Below, piece after piece: positions 50,963 to 62,500 of a stretch of DNA of 64,000 bases; the stretch's first letter is position 1, and each line of letters starts with the position of its first letter. This stretch comes from Iris pallida (Eukaryota > Streptophyta > Magnoliopsida > Asparagales > Iridaceae), in NCBI GenBank assembly GCA_029216955.1, contig JANAVB010010791.1, positions 5,344,410 to 5,408,409 of the forward strand, in the 5' to 3' direction. A model generated the notes under the pieces. That model ran no database searches. It was not told the origin of the DNA and saw only the letters and a program-made list of their open reading frames with translations. The position numbers and the translations under genes were made by a program.

Positions 50963-53121
50963 GTATACGTGTATATATATGTATATGCGAATATACGTAT
51001 ACATATATACGTATATATATAGAGAGAGAAATAAATAGAAAAAAAAAGAAAAAGGAAAGGAAAACAACAAGTCACAGCCAAACAGTGGCCCGGCCTAGCC
51101 ATGCCCAAATCCCAGCCCAGCCCGAGGCTGCCAGTGCAAGCCTGAACAATCCCGACCAGGCCGACCTTCCCCCAACCCCGACCGTTCAAAACGCGCGTAT
51201 ATAAACGATCGAGAGCAGCGAACCCTAACTCCTCAAACGCCACCCCCAGAGCGTTGCTCGAGGCCAGGCGACCGTGCCCCGACCCGTGCAGCGCGCAGCC
51301 ACCGCCGGCCGGCTATCGGGGGCCACGCGCGCGCGTGTGAACGACAGCAGCAATGACAGCCATCTACCCAACTTCGCGGTATGTTTTTTTTGCGATCGTC
51401 TAATGAAATTCAATTCCGTAAAATCCTATGTGAAGCCCAGTTGACCCTTTTGAAACCGCAATAGATGGATTCTTAGTTAGGCAACAAATCTGTCCAGAAA
51501 ATCGATATAAAAGTTGACAAAATTCTGTTTGAAAACAGAACGTATAACAGTCCAATTGTCCATGTTTGAAGATCGATTCCGATCGATCAAATGCCATATT
51601 AAAAATTCTAATTGAACTCACTTTTAGACAACATATAGGACTTCACGACCCTTTTTGTGGATTTAGAAATCACCGACTACGCGTCGAGAAATCGAATCCC
51701 GAAGTTGACCGAAAAACTGTTTTCGAAAACATAGAAAACCATCCACACGACGTGCGTCCCACCAAACTGGACGACGTGGTCGCGAACCGAAAGCATCGAA
51801 AGGTGCGTAACGGCTTCATGGTCATGTGGGCTTTGGCGGAATTCAAATTGGTCGCGTGTGCACGACAAATTTGATACGTATCCGTCGAAATTTATCGTAT
51901 CGACCACTTTGTACAAACTCTAATTACTTTGTGCACGCTCGTCCGATCGAGACGAAACTTGTGCCAGCAGGACCGTATCGTTTTTCTAGTCCTGTATGCC
52001 AAGTTTGGTCCAATTCTGAGATAGTTGAATCGAAACGCTGTTTTACGGGCCCGACGGTCCGACTCAACGGGCAATTTTGTGTACGGCCTGCCGAAATCCA
52101 ACTTTGGACATACGGTTGGGTTCGTATCGGAAAACTGGAACTGTTGACATATAGTTTGACAACTTTAGAGACCGTTGACTCTGGCACGCTTTTCGGTGCA
52201 AAGCGGGTCCAACGGCGGACATCGTTTTGCCCGAAATTACCGTTTTGTCCTGTATCCGGAATTGGACTTAAGGACAGGCAATCCTAGCTAATTTGACTAT
52301 TCTGAGAACGTTGGTACTACTTATTTCAGCATCTGGAGACTTCTGCATGTGTTGACTGATTGTGGCTCATTGAGTGGTATATTATTATTGGTTTCACCAG
52401 CTAAGGACCTCAGGCAAGTGCACTTTCTGATTGCTTTTCGATTCATAGTAGTCTTTTCATTTCATGTTTATACATATATCTTGCTGCTTGTTGACACGCT
52501 CGTCACACGGAGTAGTCGGGAGAGGAAATATCTTAGTAGACATGTGGACTACCCAGAACTATCCCATGATGTCTATTCGTGAACAATAGCACCTGTATAC
52601 GATACGTGCAGGTGCCGGATTTACCCTCTAGCCGTTCACATGTCGAAAAGGATATTTCAAACCACCTAGATAGATGTCTTTTATTAGTTTTTCCTTGTTT
52701 TCTTCTCTACCATGCCATGTCATCAGTTCTTTCCAGTTTTTATATCTTATATGTTATTTTCATGTCTTGTTAATTCTATTGTGTTTTCGTATTGTCATTG
52801 GTTTGTGTACTTGTTCTATTTCTGACTGGAAACCAACATTTTTCAAGTTTAGCCGCGATCACTCTTAGCAAGGGGAAGGCTTGGGTATGTTGAGGTCAAC
52901 CTAGAAATAGAAAGCAATTGTATCAATTTCATTAATTGTAAAATCTTGTATTTTCTTTAATTATAAAGGATGTAATAAATATAGAAATGTGAATGAGCAG
53001 CAAATGTTATATTTTTGTGCATTTATTTCTTACGGACTTGACAGCGTTCTACCGCCGACTCTGCGGCGTAGGCTGGCTTGGACACGTCTCGTATCCGAAA
53101 AAGCGGGTGTGAGTCATGACC
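49972..53121 (+). repeat. Element C 3' LTR, 3150 bp
   Basis: Runs TGTAGCTCCCCTTCCCG...GTGTGAGTCATGACC, with TA tract at 50869-50959 and TATA box at 51198. Very similar to the 5' LTR outside the microsatellites. Confidence 0.93.
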
Positions 53122-53327
53122 ATATAGTAGACTACTCAGAGTTAGAGGTGGGTCCGAGCTTGACCTACGAGGAGTAGCCAGTGGAGATCCTTGATCGTCG
53201 GGAGAAGCGTCTACGGAACCAGACTATTCCTCTCGTCTGCGTCATATGGAGACACCACTCTCCGGGAGAGTCCACATGGGAGCGCGAGGATGAGATGCGA
53301 GAGCGCTATCCCAGCCTGTTCACTTGA
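53122..53327 (+). pseudogene. pol: Chromodomain of element D
   Basis: After the duplicated 5 bp the frame reads VDYSELEVGPSLTYEE, TAG at 53175, PVEILDRREKRLRNQTIPLV, then VIWRHHSPGESTWEREDEMR and ERYPSLFT with TGA at 53325. This is the classical integrase-terminal chromodomain of Tekay/Del elements, which targets integration to chromatin marks. With the stop at 43587 the joined frame has two nonsense codons. Confidence 0.93.
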
Positions 53328-53443
53328 TTGTATTTTTGTTCTTAAAATTTTAAATTTTAATAAAATGGGTTGATTTGAATTTTGTGGTTTAATTTTGTTG
53401 ACTGTCGAATTTCGAGGACGAAATTTTCTAATGGGGAGAGATT
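53328..53443 (+). promoter_or_regulatory. Element D 3' untranslated end: inverted repeat and polypurine tract
   Basis: Lies between the chromodomain stop and the 3' LTR. AATTTCGAGGACGAAATT is at 53408-53425, followed by AATGGGGAGAGATT, the polypurine tract that would prime plus-strand synthesis. Because it is downstream of the stop codon, the inverted repeat here is not coding. Confidence 0.85.
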
Positions 53444-56400
53444 TATAACTCCACTTTTCAAAAAAAAATTATTTTATCCTTGTAATTATTTTACTATTTT
53501 CCTTATTTAATGAAGTGATTTATTTCTTCATATTGATTTTCCTTTTCTTTTCTTTCTTTTCTCTTTGGGCCTTTATATGGCCAGCCCATAGGTTTTCATT
53601 TCACTAATTTGAATTATTAGGAGGGTGAGAGAAGAGATGCTCTTCTTATTTTTGGTTGTGAGCTGCTGCTTAATTCAAATTCTCTAACAGAAATCCTGAC
53701 ATGTCAGAGAGCGAGGAAATTCTTTTCCCACTATTTTTCCCTTCTCTCTCATTCCTGAATCATCGATCCCCCCTATAAATTTCCAATTCCATCCACACTC
53801 TAAATTCCAGAGAGCAGTCTTCTTCCCCAATTCCTGTTCTCCATACGAAACTTCTAAAACTTTAATTTCCTATTCTTCGAAGAGGAGCAGATGATGATGA
53901 TGGTGAGCTTCTCCTCAGACGACTAGGCGGCAACGACGGTGACCACGACGACTCGATCGCCGCGAAGGATTTCCATTCCGTGATGTTTTCCATCGATTCC
54001 CTCAATTGCTTCGTAAGTAAACATCATAGTTACTTTGTAGGAATTGTCCAAATTCCTAATCTATTTCATTTTGGTTAACTTTTGAATTCAGATCTATAAC
54101 TCCTGGAAATTTTGATCGGTTTCATCGAACGAGAAATCATTCAGATTATCGAAATTGGTAAGCATTGTTTTCCTTGATCGATTTATGCTAGTAAGCTGTC
54201 ATTCTTGAATCTCATGTCCTGTGTTCTTATGATGATAGATCGGATCGGGATTGAGTCGATCTATTCAACAATTGAAATCTGAAATTAATTGGTAAGTCTA
54301 AATCTCCTTGGCTGATTTAATCTAAGTGATTGTGTGTATGCGTGTATGGACAGATCTTGATTTTGTTCCCTATTTTGAGGAGATTTTTCTAAATCAAATT
54401 GAGTTATATTATAACCTGAGGATTGAGCATGTGTGATTATTAATTTTAGATAGGATATTCTATTTTAGAATTGTAGTCGAGTAGAGGTCGACTGCATCAG
54501 TAATTGCCACCCTCATGATACTCTACTTATTTGTGATATGCTACACTATTTTAGGTTAATAATGTAGCTGTGCTAATGGTTAAGCTCAGTATTGGAAATC
54601 TGGAAACAATTTGATAGTCACCTAGGTTATAGATTGTCCTTCTTCATAGAATTTGCATAATGATTAAATAGACATCCTGAGATCACATCTTGAATCTCAG
54701 GCTCTTATTTATTTGACAGTGTTCAAATGTATAATTGCTTGGTTTTGCTAAAATGATATGATAGGTTAAACTGGATAGCTGAACACCTTGTTCGAGACAG
54801 GGTATAAGTCCCTGACTTGAGATTGTTTTGTTCAACCTATCTAAGGATTGACACTTGACCAATGTGGATAACCTGAGTAATGATAAATTTAGAAACTGAT
54901 TTATGGGACTATACAGCAGTGTTTTGGTTAAATGATCTGAATTGTTGAGGATTGGACTGAATGGTATTAGGTTTCCCTGAGCTGGACTTTATTGTCAATA
55001 CCTGCAGTAGGCATGACCTATAGCATTCTTTTGAAGCTTCAGAATAATTCTTATTCAGGAACCTATCTGGGGGTTTGTTTAGCTATTGGAGAAGTTGTAC
55101 TTAGCTGACCTTCATTTGGAAACAGGGATTCTTTAAGTTCCTGATAGGAATGTGAGAATGAAATTCTTGAAGTTGTGTTTGGTTCAGGAAATTGGACAGG
55201 GTTGCCATGACTCAGAATTGAGAGATTGAATTGTCCCTTGTTTGATGTAGAACTGGTAGATAGGTCTGCATCAACCACTTAAGGCCTGACTGAACATTGT
55301 TCAGATAAAACTGGTGATTAAACCTAATATATGTCCTGCTGTTGAACTGTTTAAACTGAGGATAGGACAGTTATGAGTTTGATAATGTTAGCATATTTTG
55401 ATTGACATTATATCAGTCCTTCTAATTGATTATTCCTAAACCTGAGAAATCCTGTTCTCTTATAGCATAGAGACTGTTATTTAACTTACTATTGGACTGA
55501 ACTTGGACAGTAGGCTTTGTTGATTTAAATCATGGAAGGATTGGTGAATGGGACAGTAAGCAAGACTGTCCTGTTCAGGAATCATTTAGCTAAATTGAAT
55601 GATGAAACATCACCTGGATTGGTTACTGAGCCTTCTTAGTAATATTGAAGACTGATTTATGAGCTTCCAGTTGAGATAAAATTGTTTCCATGTTTGGATA
55701 GACTGAATTGATACTAGGATGCCTGATTCTGGGACTGATTGTTAATCCATGTTATAGACTGTTATGTCCTGCTATTGGACTGGGATAGGGGACTGAGTTT
55801 GAAATCATTTTGAGCTATATTAGACTCATTTGGACTAGTAATAGATTGTTTAGGAACTAATGCTGAACCAAGGTTTCAGCTTGTAGACTGAACCATTATT
55901 CAATCACCTAAGGGGTGATATTGATCACTTTAAGCCTGTGTTGTCAGTTGTAAATCCTGGAAGGATTGGACTGTTACTTTGAGTATTTTAGTTGACTGTA
56001 TTTGGAAGCCTGGGTAATCTGATAGGAACCAAATTGAGTTTGTATTGAGATGATAAATCTTACCAAGGCTGAGTAATATCAATTCCAGGAATTATAGACT
56101 GAACTGATTTCAGGGAACAAAGAGTTAGGATTTGCAGGAATTGTAAGGACTGAATTAAATGATTTGGCTGGTCGACCTTGAGTCATTCAGGAATCTTGCA
56201 GTAGAAGTATCAAGTTAGTTTCTAAGGGATAGGTTATTTTGTCTTGAGGCAGTGCATTAGAAGTAAGTTTCCTTTATTAGTTATTAGTTTAATGGTGGTT
56301 CCTATATATTACTCTAGCCATGTTAGGTATTCAATATGTTTATTTCACTGTATGAATAGTTGAGGATATTGGCAGATTATAACTGTCCTGCTATTGGACT

Positions 56401-57705
56401 GTTAGCCAAGAAATTGAATTGTAATAGGCATACTCTCTAGCAGTACAATGTGAATAGCTGAGAGTATGTGTGTCCTGATTTGGTTAGGTATCAGTCCACA
56501 TTAAGACTGAATAGTTAGGCTCTGTTATGTATTGAACCTATATATTAGTGTGTAACAATGATAAGGAGGAGTATGGTTCAACTTTGAATTATTCTTGTGT
56601 AATAACAAGATTACACAACCTTGTTCAGGTTTAGTGAAACTTTGAGAGTTAGAATAAATAGGCTCTCTTAGAAGAGGGTACAATATAGCAGTTAACTAGG
56701 ATTGTGTGGGGTTATATCAACTCTCTTGACAATGCATGCTTAGGATATTACTGAGTTGACTAGTGTTATAGATTGAATCCGGAGACAGGCAAGTATACTC
56801 CTCGGATTTGTTCATTTCTCATGTCTTGCATGCTCATTCTTGAATCTCCTTGATTGACACGGTGTATCACGATATTATTTGGTTTCATGTTTCATGTATT
56901 ACTTGCGTCTGGAAGGAGAAATACTATAGATATGTGATCAAACCCTGTTACTACTCATGTGAATAGCTTGGGTCCCGCACCGTGCACGCGGGACCAAAGC
57001 CGTACCATTTCATGATCATTGCATCTACCTAAGCCGATCACAATCTAGATGTATTTCAATATTGCACATGTCAGGATTTCAGGTTGTATTTCAGGATTCA
57101 TGGTTGTATTTCATGTTCAGGTTGTATTTCATGTTCAGGTTGTATTTCATGTTCAGGTTATACTTCATGTTCAGATTGTATTTCATGTTCAGGACTCTTA
57201 CCATGTTCCCTGTTTTACTTTTAGTATTTCCTGCTCAGTTTCATGTCTTATCTCATTTTCTGTACTTTACATATATTCCTGTTTCTTGATTCATACCATG
57301 ATGTACATGTTCATTCCTTGAATATACTTAGCTCCGCTCCTGACTAGGATATGTTGCAGGTGAGTTGGAGGCTCTGTGCGACACGTACTATGGCGAGGAG
57401 CCAATTGATGCGGGAGAGCTAGCTGGTGCTGCTCTTGACTTAGAGGCTGCAGAAGCCTAGAGCTTACCTTAGTTTTCCATATTATTTTCCTGTATTGAGA
57501 CTAATAGACTTTCTGTCATTTCTAGAATGTATAAATTCTGATATTGTACTTTTACTCTGGGATACATTTATAGATGCTGTGTTTTCATATTTGTCTTGAT
57601 ATCTGGTTAGTTTCCTTAGATTGGTACAGCTTACTTTGTTGTGTCTAACGACAAAGGCTGGGCGTGTCCGACTCGTGTCTGATTATTCGGGAGCGGGTCG
57701 TGACA
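53444..57705 (+). repeat. Element D 3' LTR, 4262 bp
   Basis: Starts TATAACTCC (the expected TG has become TA) and ends GGGTCGTGACA. It matches the 5' LTR closely but lacks about 190 bp present at 30773-30960. The 18-bp array has five copies. TATA box at 53774. Confidence 0.9.
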
Positions 57706-57710
57706 ATAGT

Positions 57711-58139
57711 GGAGGGAGAGGACCATCCAATCATCTTCGGCCGGAAGAATGATCCACAGCCCTTCAGGATAGAAGAAGTTGATCTCGAACCCGACACCGG
57801 AAGACTGCCCCTTTATCTGTATAGCTCCCGATCCAAGTACCTCATGCAAAAACAGGGGTATAATCTGGAGACTATGCCAGGCTTAAACTACGGCACTGGA
57901 CGACGATTATCCTTACAGTTGCCAGTCGGGGCTGGAAAACCACGAGATTACTACAACTAGGCCAGATGTGGGCTAGGTTATGTTACACCTGTAACAACTC
58001 CTGAAAGCTCAGATAAGGATGCAACTGGCATTCGCATTCAACTGGATTGCCCGTTTCTGATTCAGACACCAGCATCAGAGACGTATTCAGACAAGTCTGG
58101 TCTGTCAATATGGCATTTACTGACGCCTATGAAGAAGAT
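57711..58139 (+). pseudogene. Element E, region downstream of protease
   Basis: Continues the E frame (ttg gag gga gag gac) after element D: DHPIIFGRKNDPQPFRIEEVD, then LETMPGLNYGTGRRLSLQLPV, KPRDYYN, TAG at 57958, ARCGLGYVTP. The pattern G-x-N-x-G-x-G-R-R...ARxGLGY is typical of the segment between protease and reverse transcriptase in Tat-clade elements. It ends where element G begins; the E reverse transcriptase would lie beyond the window. Confidence 0.7.
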
Positions 58140-59298
58140 TGTTTTCCATAAATAAATTCACTTTATTTATTGTGTTTCTGAAAAAATTACAACTGTAAGA
58201 ATCTAATCTAGAAGACGATTACTTTATCCCTTGGACGATGCGATGAAGAAAACTCGAACTTTGAAGAACTTGGACAGCAACTGGGCAATCTCTCTGTTCT
58301 CTCTGAAATTGACCGTCGTGTCTAATGAAGATGAAGAAACTCTCTTTTATAGAGTTCTGGATAACTGTTCTGAAGCATACGCTCAGTCAGTTACTTGACG
58401 TGTGCATAACTGCAGGGACGCGTGACGAATTCTGATGGAGACACGTTGGAGTACGGTTGAAAGTAGTAGAATATATCTAGGAGAGATTGATGGCATGAAT
58501 GCCACGTTGCATAACTTCTGAATAAGTGGGTAACTGAGTACAGGACACGTGAGAACGTGTGTTGATTGTACGTTGAAAATCATCTTGGATGCATTTGCTA
58601 TGATACGCTATCTTTGAAGAAGAGCCATACGCTAGCTTTTGAAGGCACATGTCTTGCATACACTGACTTGGATCATATAAAGATGATACGCTCACTTGAT
58701 TGGGAAGGAGTCGTATAGAGTCCATACGCTCACTTGGTTGGCAAGGAGTTGTATGGAGTCCATACGCTCACTTGGTTGGCAAGGAGTCGTATGGAGTCCA
58801 TACGCTCACTTGTTTGGCAAGGAGTCGTATGGAGTCCATACGCTCACTTGGCAAGGAGCCGTATGCATTGAGGGAGTAGACACGTGGCTGTCTTCAATCT
58901 TCTCAAATACGCCATATCTTCAAATACTGACAAATATCTCTCGAGCGTCGTGCTGCAGATATGATGGCTGACAGACTGTCAGAAATAACAGTAATGATGG
59001 CTCTTTATTTATGATGGCTGCTGAGCTGTCCTCGTAAGAGACAAAATCAATTCTCGAAAACCTATACGACGGCTAATCTTCATAGGGCAGCTGTCTTTGC
59101 ACGAAAGACGAAGTGTCAGATTCATCCTTCATTAAATACATGCTGTGTTGTCATCTCAGGAAATAATAAAATATTCACTGAGCGCACAGCCTTTAGATGA
59201 GCGTATGGCCTTGGCTGAGCGTATGGCTTTGACTGAGCGTATGGCCTTGAGCGTATGACTTTGGCTGAGTCTTATGTCAGCGTGTCATAATTTTCACA
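58140..59298 (-). mobile_element. Element G: minus-strand Tat-type LTR (its 3' LTR), 1159 bp
   Basis: On the minus strand the LTR starts TGTGAAAATTATGACACG at 59298, directly after a polypurine tract. It has CTATAAAAG at 58341-58349 and AATAAATAAA at about 58154-58163, and ends GGAAAACA at 58140. The order U3-TATA-polyA signal-end is complete. The adjoining 5 bp of element E is aagat (58135-58139); the other copy is outside. It holds a 38-bp array and many CATACGCTCA motifs. Confidence 0.82.
58687..58870. repeat. 38-bp tandem array with CATACGCTCA
   Basis: TACGCTCACTTG recurs at 58687, 58725, 58763, 58801 and 58839, exactly 38 bp apart. Each unit also holds GTCGTATGGAGTC, giving CATAC...GTATG inverted arms. 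Confidence 0.95.
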
Positions 59299-59320
59299 CC
59301 CTACAAGACCCCCTTCAAAG
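59299..59320 (-). promoter_or_regulatory. Polypurine tract of element G
   Basis: On the minus strand CTTTGAAGGGGGTC and TTGTAGGG lie directly before the LTR start TGTGAAAATT. This fixes the element's orientation and the LTR boundary. Confidence 0.8.
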
Positions 59321-59484
59321 TTTTCGAACTTTATGAATTTCAAAAGTTCGAAATTACTTTGAATCTTAAAGTGGGAATAAGTCCTGACACGCTGGCATGA
59401 GTTTGTTATCTTCCTCAATATCAGTGCAAATCTTTAGGGATTCTGTTTAAAGAACAGCCGCCGTTTGAACTTCTTCTTTTCTTC

Positions 59485-59492
59485 TATAAATA
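59485..59492 (+). promoter_or_regulatory. TATA box of the antisense PMD gene
   Basis: TATAAATA lies 187 bp inside the element and 111 bp upstream of the first ATG of the PMD gene. It points away from the LTR, opposite to the element's own transcription. Confidence 0.7.
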
Positions 59493-59595
59493 GGTATTCC
59501 AAAACCTAATTTATTTCTTTACTTTTGTATTCGTCTTCGAGAGAGAAAAAGAAACTCAAGACTCAACTTCTTCTTCTTCGACTCAAGCTTTATCA

Positions 59596-62500
59596 ATGGC
59601 GCCCAAGGTTGATGCTACTGCGAAGGGAAAGGGGAAGGCTCCTGCGGAGTCATCTCAGCCCGCCGCCGCCGCTGCTAAGAAGACTACCGATGAGCACGTT
59701 CGACGAAGTGAACGCCCATTGAAGCCCCTCTATGGTGAGGATGAAGATGATGAACAATAACTATCCCCTATTTAGGGCTCTGGTTAGAACAAAATCATAA
59801 AACGTATCCCCTTTTTAGGGTCAAATACGTCAAAAAAAATACGCTTCCCTTTCTAGGGTTTAGCCGTATCCCATATTTTTTGTTTATACAAAAAATATGT
59901 TTGGAGCGTATTCTGTATGATACGCGTATTTTTGATAGAAATGTCAAAATACGCTGTCTTGAAAGAATATGCTATGGCGAGTTGTCTCACTGAGATACGC
60001 TAACTCCTGTGTTAGCGTATGTTTTTGATGATCATCTTGTCAACCATACGCTGATACGCTCAAGTTGAACATAAACTGATCTTTTTTTTTTAAAATCATT
60101 CACTTAGGATAAACTGAGCGTAAAAAGTGATCTCTGAATCTGTCATACGCTTAGGATAGATTGAGCGTATGTTGAACTTTGAGTCTGCCATACGCTTAAG
60201 GTAAACTGAGCATATGTTGAACTTTGAGTCTGCCATACGCTTAAGGATATACTGAGCGTATGTTGAACTTTGAGTCTGCCATACGCTTAAGATAAACTGA
60301 GCGTATATTGAACTTTGAGTCTGCCATACGCTTAAGATAAACTGAGCGTATGTTGAACTTTAAGTCTGCCATACACTTAAGATAAACTGAGCGTATGTTG
60401 AACTTTAAGTCTGCCATACACTTAAAATAAACTGAGCGTATGTTGAACTTTGCCATCTCTTTGTGTTGAAGATTTCTAACTTCTTATTCTTCTTTTGCAG
60501 TGGATATTCTGGCTCAGGAGGCAGAATTTGAAGGATGTGTAGGAAATAACTATAATAGTGACCTATCACATGTTCGTTTTCCCCAATTCGATGGACCTTC
60601 CACAAGGATAGCTCTTTTGACAAATCAGGAAAATGATACTTTGCTGAACTTGATGAGTGGACTGCCTTTACAGAGTGTGGATGGTGTTACCCACTCGAAG
60701 CCAGCATTTCTTTTCGGAGATGCTATTGACATAAACTCTCAGCCTGCTCTGGATAAAGTATCATACTGTTATTATAGGGATGGTGATGTGAATCAGCCAA
60801 TGTATCTGACTGGTTTATCAAAAAGCATCAACATAGCTCGCTTATTTCATGCGAGTTGTCAAAGACAAATGAAGTGGGATATCACTCCATCCCGTCAAGC
60901 AAAAGCTGGGTGGATAGGATATCGTCAAGGAAGATTCCGCAGTGGTACTGAACCACATGTCACAGCTTTGCGAGGACTGCTACCTGCCACCATCCCTCCT
61001 GAGGACTCGGCACTTCTGAAGCCAGTCAGAGTCCCAATCTTTGTAAACGAATTTGCTCAACTGGAAAATGCCATCTACCCAAAACAGTCTATGAGACTTA
61101 CTGTTCTGGTGAACCCGGAAAATACTAGATAGACTGCTCTTGTGAGATGGATTCTGAAGAACTTTGGTGAACAGTTAAAGGTGATAGGCCTATATGATAC
61201 CATTAAGTGCACTGCTTATGGTTTTAGGCCAAACCCGGATTTGTTCTTGGCGTTAGCGGAGAGGTATAACTACCGTACCGGCACCTTCATGACTCCAAGA
61301 GGCGAGATGGGATTCGCCCTTCATGAAATGGCATATATTTCTCAGCTGCCAACAGCAGATTTGCCATATGAAGAGTATATCCCTTTCGTTGATGAAATGA
61401 ATAAGATCTCCGAAGCCAACCCAATGGTTCTTCATGTCTTTGAAGAATTGATGTGCCATTACAGTATTTGTAAGGCTTTTTATAAAGGACAAGGTGGGGA
61501 AGGAGATTCCAACTGTTATTCTTCTAAATGGATGGCCTATTTATTTCAAGGCCGTACTGATGAAGTTCAGAAGAAGAAGAAGACTGAGCAATATGTCGGT
61601 GAATTTAAACCTCTGAATCAAGCTGAGATTGACAAGCTCATCCGGGACACCACTCATGACGACATCGTCATTGAGGAAGACGAAGGCACCTGTAAAGCCG
61701 GTGATAGGTTTGAGACCTATATTAAGCAGGGTAGCCGAGAATTATCTGCTGAAGGTCATCTGGCCGGATTTATATCTCTCTGGCTAAAAAAATTTGTAGT
61801 ACCTGGCACCTGTTCAGCAGACAGGATGCACAAAGGAGTTGCCTTCGCAGCAGTCCGTCTGACTTTCGGGTATAAGATGGATTTGCTGACAGCAATGACA
61901 TGCCGTCTGAATGCTGGATTAAGGGCATATACAGACAGAATGTTCGAATTGGCAAGGAAGAGCCTTACATCCTTTCCTCGGATAGAAATGCCCTTTACAT
62001 ATTTATTTGGGGGGCTGCTTCTGCATTTCGAATCTCTCATGAATGATGGGATGGCTAGACCAGATGACACCTTTCTGGAAAGATACAGTCACACACCAAA
62101 GTGGAAATATGACACTTTGACAGATTGCAGAACTATATTAAACAGGGGAGAACTATGGAGCTTCACTTGTGTTCCTCCACCTGTTGGTTATGAAACCATG
62201 CCTGGGAGGTTGATTGATGGCATTGGTGGCAATGAATTGGATGAGATTCAACATGAATGGCTAAAGAGGATCAGGCCATCTCATTTAATTTGCCGCCGTG
62301 ACAACATCACCTATCTGGAGCCATATCTTCCGAGTAGGTTTGCTCGGCAATTTGGTTATGATCAGTTGCATGTGGGCAATGCAACGACATATTTTGGTTA
62401 TCAAGGCGGGTTGATTGATGGTGCCAGAGCTTGGATATATTACATTGCTAAAGGTACAGGGACTACCTTTTCCATGCCAGATCCGGTCACCTATCAGAGA

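Noticed and set aside
60241..60456. Minus-strand repetitive protein (KFNIRSVYLKCMAD-type repeats)
   Set aside because: Translation of the 45-bp intronic array; period divisible by three keeps it open by chance.
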